DNA from: Nocardioides sp. SR21
GTDB lineage: Bacteria > Actinomycetota > Actinomycetes > Propionibacteriales > Nocardioidaceae
NCBI RefSeq assembly: GCF_022761125.1
Contig: NZ_JAKWJR010000002.1
Coordinates: 186,001-250,000 of the forward strand
Reading direction: 5' to 3'
Length of the DNA: 64,000 bases
Positions within the stretch are counted from its first letter, which is position 1. Each line of letters begins with the position of its first letter. A program made the translations under genes and the position numbers. The notes beneath the pieces were generated by a model. That model saw nothing but the letters and a program-made list of their open reading frames with translations, was not told the origin of the DNA and made no database searches. Positions 10,801 through 17,566 of the stretch are shown piece after piece.

Positions 10801-11229
10801 CTCACCGTGGACGTGTCGGACAACCTCGTGAACCAGTGCGTCGGTCGGGGCATCGTGGTCGAGGCGACCGGCGGCGCCGCTGCGGTCAACGCCGCGGTCC
10901 TGAACAACCGGGTCTACCTCGACAGCTCGTCCGTGTCGGAGGCTCTCCGTCTCGACCTCAACCCGCAGCCGACCGACACCGGTACGTCGTGCGTCCAGAT
11001 CGCGACGAACACCCTCTCGCCCGGTACCTCACCGGCGAACGGCGTCTCGTTCCGACTCGACCACGGGTACGGCACGCTCCAGGCGGTCACAACGGCGATC
11101 GGCAATCTCGGGGACACCTACGAGGCCCGGCTCGCCCACACCAACACCATCACCGGTGGCGTGCTGGCCTACCGCCCGGCCGGCAGCACCCACACCGGCG
11201 TCGCGTCCTGCCCCACGGCACCGAACTGA
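4897..11229 (+). CDS. Giant secreted cadherin-repeat / beta-helix surface protein
   Basis: A 2110-residue exported protein. A signal peptide (MRKLVSGLVPIVVVACLLTV, cleavage near APAAAHA-like residues 25-29) leads to a short Cys-containing N-domain. Twelve cadherin-type repeats of about 98 residues follow (DNA about 5266-8790), each opening with a (V/I)xEN motif and carrying calcium-type DxD, LDFE and DxNEAP segments. Next is one Ig/VCBS-like domain (8790-9110). Residues from about 1410 to the end form a Ser/Thr/Gly/Asn-rich right-handed beta-helix. There is no LPxTG-type sorting signal or C-terminal membrane anchor. Start TTG is supported by GGGG at 4887-4890. The first collar gene begins 7 nt after the stop, suggesting one operon. 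Likely an adhesin or extracellular polysaccharide-binding protein; ligand unknown. Confidence 0.85.
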   Translation: MRKLVSGLVPIVVVACLLTVVGVSPAAAHAPKKKARGVLEVVCVDRGDQSLRVPAAGCARGEDRVRVSVAERLRVRRGLLVPNNEGAWFCAAPRGGALREIDRPGQCRKGRALESRNHRPGPPELSDTEVPENVPVGTAVGALTAADKDAADRMTYRLVGGDTDVFQIAGGALVTAAPLDFETRTGYRVRVQVTDLLGLSRAATYDVAVVDAQENRPPTDVSLDGSAIDENLPAGSLVGHLGATDPDTADEHTYTLVTAAGVGNDNPLFSVAGDELRTVAPFDFEERAQLTIRVRADDGAGGSFEKDLAVAVTDAPDAPTAVGLAPGTIRENTTGEVGALSATDQDENEQHTFSLVAGEGDRDNGRFAISGDRLSLVSPADFESRSALTARVRVTDKDGRTYDQAVSVSVTNAAEAPTGLSLSPASVPENEPAGTRVGTLAISDPDGSDAGRFELVSGTGGDDNAAFRIEGNALVTDETFDYEADASRTVRVRGSDVSGMSVESALTVSVVNRNEAATRLDLSNSTVDEDAEIGAVVGTLSTDDPDLDDPITYTLTEDVDGVFAVEGDELVTAGDLDREVATSHTVEVRAEDAGGETVDATFVISVVNINEAPSAPSINDDTVDENLAPGAEVGQLTATDPDGGDTLAYALVAGEGDDDNAAFELTGTTLTTAARFDFEAKATYSIRVRVTDSGTPSLSTDAVLTIHVADVNEAPAAPSLDPSSIAENKAPGALVGSLSAIDPDTGDTLSYTLLDDLDSDHFQVTGAGVYALDAFDFEDQDSYEIRVEVSDGHGESADATLTITVTDANDAPSDLSLSNDELDENTPSDAIGTLSTTDEDAGDSHTYTLPEDEADNDEFLVVGDELRAAGPFDHETQPTLDVLVRSTDEAGASYERTFTITVDDVNEAPTAISLSDDEVDENVATQDVGTLSAADPEGGSMTYALVNGAGDHDNGSFEINGTTLRATAAFDFETEPTLTVRVRVTDAGGLSHVQALTVDVVDVDDLPTGLIFRSGGSVAENLAAGTEVGWLDIVDVDGQDTVEYSIVDGAGKFAVSAAGEMTTTGALDFETTPDVTVRVAVSDGAVTTYTGDVVVTVTNRNESPSRVDLSSTSVDENEPAGTVVGTLSAVDPDVESEDPTFELVQGGAQFEIDGDELVTKAAFDHEATASYTIRVRATDAGDESVETPITVTVGQVNEAPSVTAPTGLSVDENRPAGTAVGTITATDPESDALTWSLASGAGSADNAKFAISSAGELTTAAGLDFEAQDTMHVRVRVSDGTLTDERELTVTVLDVNDPPTVVADSYTGVVGNTFAQLGSVSNEGPTVVLAGTVPLANDHDQDGDPISVVAASSRPTALNGHVTIYADGSFVYLPPVGVKDRTDTFEYTVTDGESQSTGTLSLVIADRLVWYLGDNGSGVQNGTALWPLVTLSSLNRANDLDGPGDELYLFGGGYADRINLGTFTLEKDQKLIGAGVALPGILPAGSTPTTSARLTLADGTSIDGVVLTASSSDDTSTVTANGVDSFTIGSSTTVRNIGVAAPVSIVGGAGDISVGAAIEATGGGPVRVNNRTAGTVTFTGPISTVSTAARAISVTGNTGATVRFSGGLTLSTGSNPAFSVSGGGTVEVTGAGNTITTTSGTPLRVSDTVIGAAGLTFRSISSSGAANGIVLQNTGTSGSLTVTGNSSGACGGTLTTQGAPNANPTTSDCTGGTISASTGAGISLENTKAPSFTRIHVTGSADDGVSARSVSGLTIVNSYISSNGDAIGENGVDLGGSEATSYAGVTGTVSITDTTIGGSGDTNLFSGTSSGTTTLSLLRNRVFGRTPGTGLGAKDGIRVEAASGGTVDLTVTGSFLTANEGDQLQVVARGSGKIQNAAITRNSTWAGNRGVQVAAGGTPFTGALAFDIANNAIRGITGPAIAVIGTNVNGTGYVGHVRSNLVGSSSAAASCATAGDGILVSTEDGTGSLTVDVSDNLVNQCVGRGIVVEATGGAAAVNAAVLNNRVYLDSSSVSEALRLDLNPQPTDTGTSCVQIATNTLSPGTSPANGVSFRLDHGYGTLQAVTTAIGNLGDTYEARLAHTNTITGGVLAYRPAGSTHTGVASCPTAPN

Positions 11230-11236
11230 GGACCCC

Positions 11237-11737
11237 ATGAGTCAACCCTTCCTCGCCGAGATCCGGATGTTCTCGTTCCCGTTCCCCCCGTCCGGGTGGG
11301 CCCTGTGCAACGGAGGGCTGCTTCCGATCAACCAGAACCAGGGGCTGTTCTCCCTGCTCGGCACCACGTTCGGCGGCGACGGCCGCGTGAACTTCGCCCT
11401 CCCGGACCTGCGCGGCCGGATCCCGATCCACGTGGGCGCGTGGCACACCCTGGGCGAGCAGGGGGGAACCCAGTCCCACACGCTCACGGTCAGTCAGCTG
11501 CCCACGCACACGCACGCGCTCCGGGTGACGTCCGCTGCCGCGGTGGCGCAGGCCGGTGACGGCGCGACGCTCGCCACCGGCAGCCAGGACCTCTACGCCA
11601 ACCCGGGCGACCTGGTCGCGCTGCACCCCTCGTCGATCCCGGCGGTCGGTGGCTCACAGCCGCACCTGAACATGCAGCCCTTCCTGTCCGTGAACTACTG
11701 CATCGCGACCGCGGGCGTGTTCCCGTCGCCGACCTGA
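11237..11737 (+). CDS. Phage-tail-collar domain protein 1 (MdpB type)
   Basis: 166 residues. The collar fold shows in the N-terminal EIRMFSFPFPPSGWALCNGG, the LLGTTFGGDG segment, LPDLRGRIPI, and the C-terminal NMQPFLSVNYCI. This matches the phage tail collar (PF07484) proteins known as microcystin-dependent protein MdpB, which occur as tandem triplets outside phages. There is no signal peptide. It shares about a third of its residues with the next two genes and is clearly paralogous. Start ATG at 11237 follows GAGGA (11228-11232); the frame is open upstream but homology starts at MSQPFLAEI. The partner of the giant adhesin locus is inferred; the biochemical role is unknown. Confidence 0.85.
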   Translation: MSQPFLAEIRMFSFPFPPSGWALCNGGLLPINQNQGLFSLLGTTFGGDGRVNFALPDLRGRIPIHVGAWHTLGEQGGTQSHTLTVSQLPTHTHALRVTSAAAVAQAGDGATLATGSQDLYANPGDLVALHPSSIPAVGGSQPHLNMQPFLSVNYCIATAGVFPSPT

Positions 11738-11746
11738 GGAGGACCC

Positions 11747-12256
11747 GTGGCCAACCCCTACATCGGTGAGATCCGCATCTTCTCCGGCACCTTCGCCCCC
11801 GTCGGCTGGTTGCTCTGCGACGGGCAGGACCTGCCGATCTCCCAGTACGAGACGCTCTTCCAGCTCATCGGCACGACGTACGGCGGAGACGGCCAGGAGA
11901 CGTTCCGGCTCCCCGACCTGCGCGGGCGCGTCGCGCTCGGCCAGGGCAACGGGTTCGTCCTCGCGGAGTTCGGCGGGGCCGAGGAGGTCACGTTGACGAC
12001 CCAGCAGATGCCGTCCCACCAGCACGCGCTGCTCGCCAGCAGCGCGCCGGCGACGACCGGCTCCCCCGAGGGGAAGGTGCTCGCCGCCTCGCCGTACACC
12101 AAGCACTACGTCGAGGGGCCCGCGAACACGAACGCCGCCCTGGTGTCCACGCAGCCGGTCGGCGGCAGCGAGCCGCACGAGAACCGGCAACCGCTGCTGT
12201 GCGTCAACCACATCATCAGCTACGAGGGAATCTTCCCGCATTCGGCAACGATCTGA
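11747..12256 (+). CDS. Phage-tail-collar domain protein 2 (MdpB type)
   Basis: 169 residues, second of three paralogues. Motifs: GEIRIFSGTFAPVGWLLCDG, LIGTTYGGDGQETF, LPDLRGRVALG, and C-terminal NRQPLLCVNHII. The GTG start is preceded by GAGGA (11737-11741) and lies 9 nt after the preceding stop. It differs from its neighbours in the middle loop (about residues 95-145), the variable tip region in collar proteins. No capsid, tail tube, baseplate or lysis genes are nearby, so this is not a phage tail. Function in this setting is unknown. Confidence 0.85.
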   Translation: MANPYIGEIRIFSGTFAPVGWLLCDGQDLPISQYETLFQLIGTTYGGDGQETFRLPDLRGRVALGQGNGFVLAEFGGAEEVTLTTQQMPSHQHALLASSAPATTGSPEGKVLAASPYTKHYVEGPANTNAALVSTQPVGGSEPHENRQPLLCVNHIISYEGIFPHSATI

Positions 12257-12266
12257 GGACCAGACC

Positions 12267-12791
12267 ATGAGCGAGCCATTCCTCGGCGAGATCCGCGCGT
12301 TCTCGTTCAACTTCGCCCCGAAGGGGTGGGCGTGGTGCGACGGACAGCTGCTGCCGATCGCCCAGAACACCGGGCTCTTCGCGCTCCTCGGCATCAACTA
12401 CGGCGGCGACGGCAAGTCGACGTTCGCGCTGCCCGACCTGCAGGGCCGGGTGCCGATGCACCCCGGCTGGGGCCCGGGCCTGTCGGAGTACGCCGTCGGC
12501 GAGTCCCTCGGCGCGGAGACCGTGACGCTGACCCAGGCGCAGATGCCGGCGCACGCCCACCTCGTCGCGTCGTCGAACGCCACCGCGACGACCCGGGTCC
12601 CGTCCGCCGGCCGGGTGCTGGCCCAGCCGCCCGCGCCTGCCGCGGTCCACGCACCGCCGGGCACCGTGGTGTGGCCCTCGTCGGACACGATCCACCCGAC
12701 CGGCGGCGATCAGCCGCACAACAACATGCAGCCCTACCTGACGTTCTACTACGCCATCGCCCTCCAGGGCGTGTTCCCTCAGCGGCCATGA
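12267..12791 (+). CDS. Phage-tail-collar domain protein 3 (MdpB type)
   Basis: 174 residues, third paralogue. Motifs: GEIRAFSFNFAPKGWAWCDG, LLGINYGGDGKSTF, LPDLQGRVPMHPG and NMQPYLTFYYAIALQG. The ATG follows GAGGA (12256-12260). Its stop overlaps the acetyltransferase start by 4 nt (ATGA), indicating translational coupling. It carries a longer Ala/Pro-rich middle insertion (about residues 112-140) than the other two. Three non-identical collars side by side suggest a hetero-oligomeric fibre or complex, but this is inference only. Confidence 0.85.
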   Translation: MSEPFLGEIRAFSFNFAPKGWAWCDGQLLPIAQNTGLFALLGINYGGDGKSTFALPDLQGRVPMHPGWGPGLSEYAVGESLGAETVTLTQAQMPAHAHLVASSNATATTRVPSAGRVLAQPPAPAAVHAPPGTVVWPSSDTIHPTGGDQPHNNMQPYLTFYYAIALQGVFPQRP

Positions 12792-13258
12792 TGATGCGAC
12801 CAGCCACCCCCGAGGACGCCGACTTCCTCCGAGGGCTGTTCTCCGACGTGCGAGGTGCCGACCTCGTCTCGGTCGAGCCCGTCCAGCGGCGCACCCTGCT
12901 CGCCATCCAGTGGCGGGGACGGGAGACGCAGTACGCCGCGGCGTACCCGCGCGCCGTCGACCACATCATCGAGGCCGAGGGCCGCCCGGCCGGCCGGATC
13001 CTGGTCGACGAGACCGCCGACGACGTCCACGTCGTCGACATCGCGGTAGCCGCGGACGCGCGTGGTCGCGGCCTGGGTGGTGCTGCGCTGCGCGCCTGGT
13101 GCGACCGCGCCGACGAGTCGGGCCGCACACTCTCGCTCACGGTCGCGCCCGGCAACCCGGCGCGCCGGCTCTACGAACGGCTCGGCCTGGAGGCCGTCGC
13201 CGAGGACCAGACCGCCGTCCGGATGCGACGGCAGCCCAAGGAGGACATCCGTGCTTGA
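12788..13258 (+). CDS. GNAT-family N-acetyltransferase
   Basis: 156 residues, cytoplasmic, transferring acetyl from acetyl-CoA to an amine of an unknown acceptor. It begins MMMRPATPEDADFLRGLF (beta1-alpha1). The acetyl-CoA pyrophosphate loop VAADARGRGLGGAALRAWCD is near residues 85-105 (R/Q-x-x-G-x-G/A pattern), and NPARRLYERLGL is the C-terminal helix block. It overlaps the third collar stop by 4 nt and the binding-protein start by 8 nt, so it belongs to the adhesin-collar operon. It could modify the collar proteins; no direct evidence. Confidence 0.85.
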   Translation: MMMRPATPEDADFLRGLFSDVRGADLVSVEPVQRRTLLAIQWRGRETQYAAAYPRAVDHIIEAEGRPAGRILVDETADDVHVVDIAVAADARGRGLGGAALRAWCDRADESGRTLSLTVAPGNPARRLYERLGLEAVAEDQTAVRMRRQPKEDIRA

Positions 13259-14345
13259 TCTGACGCGCCGTGCCGTCGTGGCCGGTGGCGGGACCGCAGT
13301 GGCACTCGCAGGTGTCCCGGCACTCGCCGCCACGACGACGCCCCTGTCCATCGGCGTCCTCACCCCGGCCAACACCAGCCGGCCCGGCAGCGGGCAGGCG
13401 CTCCTCGACGGGTTGACGGCCGGCTTCGCCGCCGCCGGCCGGAAGGTCGCGCTGACCGAGCGTCCGATCGCGTTCGGCTTCGCCGGAGCCGCCGACGCGG
13501 CGACCGAGCTCGCCGCGGGAGGCGCCCAGGTCGTGGTCGCAAGCGTCTCGACGCTCTCGGCCCGCGAGGTAGCCGCTGCGTGCGCCGAGGCCGGAGTCGG
13601 GCTGGTGGTCGCCAACGTCGGCGCCCAGGTCGTCGACGAGCCGCTCGCCGGCGCCGTCCAGGCGTCGCTCCAGCACTGGCAGTCGTCGCTGCGGATGGGG
13701 GAGTGGGCGGCCGGCCACCTCGGCCACCGCCTGTTCGCGATCGTCGCAGCACCGGACGCGGGTTACGACACGGTGTACGCCGTGCGCCGCGGCTTCACGT
13801 CCGCCGGCGGCCGCTTCGAGGGCCTCGCGCTCACCCACGGCGCCGACAGCGGCACCGTCGAGCAGGCTGCCCGCGCTGCCAAGCGCAGCGGCGCGGACGT
13901 GGTCGCGATCAGCGCCACCGGGCGCCGCGCCGAGCAGATCCTGCGCGCCTGCCGCGCCGCCGGGCTGCGCGCCGAGATCGTCCTCGACTCGCTCGCGGTC
14001 GACGCGCTCGGCCGTGCGGCGCGGGGCACGTACTCGGTCGCGTCCTGGGCCGGACGGACCGACGCGTTCGAGATGCTGGGCCGCGACGCGGCGCTGCTCG
14101 TCGCCGAGGGCGAGAAGCGGCTCGCCGGCCGCGGGTGGGACCGCCTCGGCGACGCCCTGGCCGGCCGCACGGTCAACGGCCTGGTCGTGGACAAGCGACT
14201 GCGCACGGTCAGCAAGCCGCTCGTCGTACGGCGTGCGACGTCGTCGGTCGCCACGCGACCGGCCGTCCGCGGTGTGCCCGCGTCGATGCGGACGATCGAC
14301 CCCGACCGGGTCGCCGGCTACGTCAACGAGTACCTCGCGACGTAG
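13251..14345 (+). CDS. Tat-type exported periplasmic binding protein, type 1 fold
   Basis: 364 residues starting GTG at 13251, overlapping the GNAT stop by 8 nt. The N-terminus has the twin-arginine pattern DLTRRAVVAGGGTAVALAG and an Ala-x-Ala site near residue 25, so it should be exported, probably by Tat. The remainder reads like a branched-chain-amino-acid/amide-type binding protein (Peripla_BP_6 fold): IGVLTPANT near residue 32, VVVASVSTLSAREVAAAC, AAPDAGYDTVYAVRRGF and GADVVAISATGRRAEQI. No permease or ATPase genes follow, so it is an orphan receptor, perhaps extracellular sensing or surface display within the collar locus. No lipobox is present. Confidence 0.75.
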   Translation: MLDLTRRAVVAGGGTAVALAGVPALAATTTPLSIGVLTPANTSRPGSGQALLDGLTAGFAAAGRKVALTERPIAFGFAGAADAATELAAGGAQVVVASVSTLSAREVAAACAEAGVGLVVANVGAQVVDEPLAGAVQASLQHWQSSLRMGEWAAGHLGHRLFAIVAAPDAGYDTVYAVRRGFTSAGGRFEGLALTHGADSGTVEQAARAAKRSGADVVAISATGRRAEQILRACRAAGLRAEIVLDSLAVDALGRAARGTYSVASWAGRTDAFEMLGRDAALLVAEGEKRLAGRGWDRLGDALAGRTVNGLVVDKRLRTVSKPLVVRRATSSVATRPAVRGVPASMRTIDPDRVAGYVNEYLAT

Positions 14346-14351
14346 CCCGGG

Positions 14352-14624
14352 CTAGCCGAAGACCGCCTCGTAGGTCCGCTGCGTGCCGTCGTCCCCGACC
14401 GGCACGATGAACAGCACGCCCTCGCCGTGCTCGGCGTGCCGGATGGGGTAGGTGCCCTGGCCGAACGCCGGGTCCGACGGCCCGACGAGCACGACCGTGC
14501 CTCCGGTGCCCCCCTCGTTCGGGGTGGCGCGGGCGATCCGCAGCGTCCCGGTGACGTCTTCGGCAGCGGTGATCTCGAGGTCCTCGCCGACCAGGTCGGT
14601 GAGCAGGTCGAAGGAGACGTCCAC
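14352..14624 (-). CDS. DUF6916-like small protein
   Basis: 90 residues from a GTG start at 14624: VDVSFDLLTDLVGEDLEI, then a TLRIARATP strand, VVLVGPSDPAFGQGTYPIRH and a C-terminal FIVPVGDDGTQRTYEAVF. The GTY-x-RH-x4-G-x-x-x-FIVPVG-x-YEAVF layout is what I recall for DUF6916, a small beta-rich family often placed near MdpB-type collar genes. It is convergent with the binding protein; the 12-bp palindrome TAGCCCGGGCTA (14343-14354) contains both stop codons. It lies 33 bp from the divergent kynureninase start. Probably an accessory part of the collar locus; function unknown. Confidence 0.6.
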   Translation of the reverse strand: MDVSFDLLTDLVGEDLEITAAEDVTGTLRIARATPNEGGTGGTVVLVGPSDPAFGQGTYPIRHAEHGEGVLFIVPVGDDGTQRTYEAVFG

Positions 14625-14657
14625 GGGCCGAAAGTACCGTGCGCCAGACTGTGCGCC

Positions 14658-15857
14658 ATGACCGACCTGGACCTCGCCGACCCGCTCGCGTCGTACCGCG
14701 ACCGCTTCGTCGGAGCCGACGAGCCGCTCGTCTACTTCGACGGCAACTCGCTGGGGCGGCCGTTGCGGGTGACCGGCCCGCGGCTCGCCCGGTTCGTCGA
14801 GGAGGAGTGGGGCGGGCGGCTGATCCGCGGGTGGGACGAGCGCTGGTTCGACCTGCCGCGCACGATCGGCGACGACCTCGGCCGCGTCGTGCTCGGCGCC
14901 GCTCCGGGACAGGCCGCGGTCGGCGACTCGACGACCGTGCTGCTCTACAAGCTGATGCGCGCCGCGGTCGCCGCGCGACCCGGCCGCACCGAGATCGTCA
15001 TCGACCGGGACAACTTCCCCACGGACCGGTACGTCGCCGCCGGGATCGCCGAGGAGTGCGGGCTGACCCTGCGCTGGATCGACGTCGACACGACCGCCGG
15101 CGTGACCGCCGAGCTGCTGTCGGCCGCGGTCTCCGAGAGGACCGCGCTGGTCGTGGTCTCCCACGTCGCCTACCGCTCGGCCTGGCTCGCGGACCTCCCC
15201 GAGCTGACCCGGATCGCCCACGACGCCGGGGCCCTGGTGCTCTGGGACCTCTGCCACTCGGTCGGCTCGGTGCCGCTGGAGCTCGACGCGTGGGGCGTCG
15301 ACCTCGCGGTCGGCTGCACGTACAAGTACCTCAACGGCGGACCCGGCGCCCCGGCGTTCTGCTACGTCGCGGAGCGCCACCTCGAGGAGCTCACCCAGCC
15401 GATCCAGGGCTGGATGGGCGCTGTCGACCCGTTCCTGATGGGGCCGAGCTACGCGCCGGCGCAGGGCATCCGGCGGTTCCTGTCCGGCACGCCGGCCATC
15501 GTCGGGATGCTCGCGCTGCAGGACATGCTGGCGCTGATCGAGTCGGCCGGGATGGACGCGGTGCGCGCCAAGTCGGTCGCGCTGACGTCGTACGCGATCG
15601 ACGTCGCCGACCGCCTGCTCGCGGATGCCGGCGTCGTCGTCTCGTCGCCGCGCGACCCGCAGTGGCGTGGCGGTCACGTGACCCTCAACCATCCGCTGAT
15701 GCGCGAGGCCACCGCGGCGCTGTGGGAGCGCGACGTGATCCCGGACTACCGCGACCCGCACGGACTGCGGCTCGGGCTCTCGCCGCTCTCGACGTCGTTC
15801 GACGAGGTCGACCGCGGCCTCGTCCAGGTGCACGAGGTGCTGAGCGGCCTTGCCTGA
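14658..15857 (+). CDS. kynU: Kynureninase
   Basis: A 399-residue PLP enzyme cleaving kynurenine to anthranilate and alanine in tryptophan breakdown. FDGNSLGRP near residue 27, the PLP-phosphate site region, the Asp of LWDLCHSVG (D197) and the Schiff-base lysine K223 in GCTYKYLNGGPG are present, as is GWMGAVDPF. Length is typical. The frame is open upstream of the chosen ATG (14658) but homology begins at MTDLDLADPL. No tryptophan dioxygenase or formamidase is next to it, unlike many kyn operons. The downstream GNAT start overlaps its stop by 8 nt. Confidence 0.93.
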   Translation: MTDLDLADPLASYRDRFVGADEPLVYFDGNSLGRPLRVTGPRLARFVEEEWGGRLIRGWDERWFDLPRTIGDDLGRVVLGAAPGQAAVGDSTTVLLYKLMRAAVAARPGRTEIVIDRDNFPTDRYVAAGIAEECGLTLRWIDVDTTAGVTAELLSAAVSERTALVVVSHVAYRSAWLADLPELTRIAHDAGALVLWDLCHSVGSVPLELDAWGVDLAVGCTYKYLNGGPGAPAFCYVAERHLEELTQPIQGWMGAVDPFLMGPSYAPAQGIRRFLSGTPAIVGMLALQDMLALIESAGMDAVRAKSVALTSYAIDVADRLLADAGVVVSSPRDPQWRGGHVTLNHPLMREATAALWERDVIPDYRDPHGLRLGLSPLSTSFDEVDRGLVQVHEVLSGLA

Positions 15858-16548
15858 GACGAACGACCACGGCCAGCAGGTGGGCGACCTGGTGACCGGC
15901 TGGACGACGCGGCCACGCGCCGAGGCGGTGCTGCTCACCGGGCGCTACGTGCGGCTCGAGCCGCTCAGCACCGCGCACGCCCCGGCGCTGCACGCCGCCC
16001 TCTGCAACCCGGGCGACGACGAGCTCTGGACCTACCGGCCGACCGACCCGCCGGCCGACGTACCCGCGATGGAGGCGCTGGTCGAGGCGACGCTGGCCGC
16101 ACCCGACATGGAGACGTTCGCGCTGGTCCCGGCCGGTGAGCCCGCGCAGGGCATCGCGTCGTACATGCGCATCGAGCCGACGACCGGCCAGGTCGAGATC
16201 GCCGGCGTGCTCTACGCGAAGTCGCTGCAGCGCACGCGTGCGGCGACCGAGGCGATCCACCTGAGCATGCGGCACGCGTTCGACGGCCTCGGCTACCGCC
16301 GCTTCGAGTGGAAGTGCGACAGCCTCAACGAGCCGTCCCGGCGCGCCGCGCGCCGGTTGGGCTTCACCTACGAGGGCCGCTTCCGCAACCACATGGTCAC
16401 GAAGGGCCGCAACCGCGACACGGACTGGTTCTCGGTCACCGACGCCGAGTGGCCGGCCGTCAAGGCGGCACACGAGCGCTGGCTGGACCCCGCCAACTTC
16501 GACGCGGCCGGAACTCAGTTGACCTCGTTGAGCGACCTGACAGGCTGA
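15850..16548 (+). CDS. GNAT N-acetyltransferase, RimJ/RimL-like
   Basis: A 232-residue acetyltransferase of the RimJ/RimL type. The LLTGRYVRLEPLSTAHAPAL opening, the central beta strands IEPTTGQVEIAGVLYA, and the CoA-contact/helix region SLNEPSRRAARRLGFTYEGR with FRNHMVTKGRNRDTDWFSVT are characteristic. Such proteins acetylate N-termini, amino acids or small amines. Start is TTG at 15850, overlapping the kynU stop, so it is probably co-translated with kynureninase; this start is tentative. Substrate unknown. Confidence 0.82.
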   Translation: MPETNDHGQQVGDLVTGWTTRPRAEAVLLTGRYVRLEPLSTAHAPALHAALCNPGDDELWTYRPTDPPADVPAMEALVEATLAAPDMETFALVPAGEPAQGIASYMRIEPTTGQVEIAGVLYAKSLQRTRAATEAIHLSMRHAFDGLGYRRFEWKCDSLNEPSRRAARRLGFTYEGRFRNHMVTKGRNRDTDWFSVTDAEWPAVKAAHERWLDPANFDAAGTQLTSLSDLTG

Positions 16549-16552
16549 GCGC

Positions 16553-17566
16553 ATGATCTTCCCGCGACCGCTCCAGCCCGGCGACACGATCGGCGTCACG
16601 GCCCCGTCGAGCGGAGTGCCGGACGCGTTGAAGCCGCGCTTCGACGTCGCGGTGCGTGCCCTGGAGGAGCGCGGGTACGACGTCGTGGTCGGTGAGTGCC
16701 TCGGCGCCCCGTCCGTGGTGTCGGCGCCCAAGGGTCAGCGCGCCGCGGAGCTGACCGCGATGCTGACCGACCCGTCCATCCGCGCCGTCGTACCCCCGTG
16801 GGGAGGCGAGCTCGCGATCGATCTGCTCGATCTGCTCGACTGGGACGCGATCGCCGCCGCCGAGCCGACCTGGCTGGTCGGCTTCAGCGATGTGACCACG
16901 GTGATGATCCCGCTGACCCTCCGGACCGGGTGGGCCACCCTGCACGGCAGCAACCTGATGGACACGCCGTTCCTGCCGCCTGACGGCATCCTGCACTGGG
17001 CCGACGTCGCCGCCGGTTCCGGGCCGTTCGTGCAGCGCAGCCCGGGTCGCTACCGGGACACCGGGTGGGTCGACTACGCCGAGCACCCCGCGGTCTCGCG
17101 GTTCACGCTCGACGGCGAAGGGACCTGGCAGGTGCTCGGCGGTGGCTCCGTCGACGTCTCGGGCCGGCTGATCGGCGGCTGCATCGAGACCGTCGGTCCG
17201 CTCGCCGCCACGCCGTACGGCGACGTCGCGGCGTTCGGTCGCCAGCACGCCGACGACGGGCTCGTCGTCTACCTCGAGGCGTGCGAGGACAACGCCTACA
17301 CGATCGCGCGCACCCTGCACTCGCTTCGCTACGCGGGCTGGTTCGAGCACGCCAACGGCGTGCTCATCGGCCGCACGAAGGCCGCGGACACCCCGGACAT
17401 GACCCAGCACGGCGCGGTGGTCGACGCCCTCGGCGACCTCGGCATCCCGATCGTGCTCGACGTCGAGTGCGGCCACGTCGCGCCGTACCTCTCGCTTGTC
17501 AACGGCGCGCTCGCGCGGGTGGTCGTCGACGGGGACCGGCGGGAGATCACCCAGACGCTGGCGTGA
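16553..17566 (+). CDS. S66-family peptidase, MccF-like
   Basis: A 337-residue serine carboxypeptidase-like protein of the LD-carboxypeptidase/MccF family. The Ser-Glu-His triad can be placed: S112 in VGFSDVTTV, E242 in VVYLEACED and H308 in DVECGHVAP. This spacing matches MccF, which hydrolyses processed microcin C, rather than LdcA with its shorter middle loop. The protein is cytoplasmic (no signal peptide), so detoxification of peptidyl nucleotides or cell-wall peptide recycling are both possible. The ATG at 16553 lies 4 nt after the preceding stop. It abuts the convergent zinc-finger gene with no gap. Confidence 0.88.
   Translation: MIFPRPLQPGDTIGVTAPSSGVPDALKPRFDVAVRALEERGYDVVVGECLGAPSVVSAPKGQRAAELTAMLTDPSIRAVVPPWGGELAIDLLDLLDWDAIAAAEPTWLVGFSDVTTVMIPLTLRTGWATLHGSNLMDTPFLPPDGILHWADVAAGSGPFVQRSPGRYRDTGWVDYAEHPAVSRFTLDGEGTWQVLGGGSVDVSGRLIGGCIETVGPLAATPYGDVAAFGRQHADDGLVVYLEACEDNAYTIARTLHSLRYAGWFEHANGVLIGRTKAADTPDMTQHGAVVDALGDLGIPIVLDVECGHVAPYLSLVNGALARVVVDGDRREITQTLA

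Noticed and set aside
4821..12245. TTCCCGCATTCGG present before the adhesin and at the end of collar gene 2
   Set aside because: A 13-mer pair is expected by chance in 64 kb of biased sequence; one copy is coding.
11237..12791. Prophage or tailocin
   Set aside because: Only collar-domain proteins are present; no integrase, capsid, portal, sheath, tube, baseplate or lysis genes within 20 kb.
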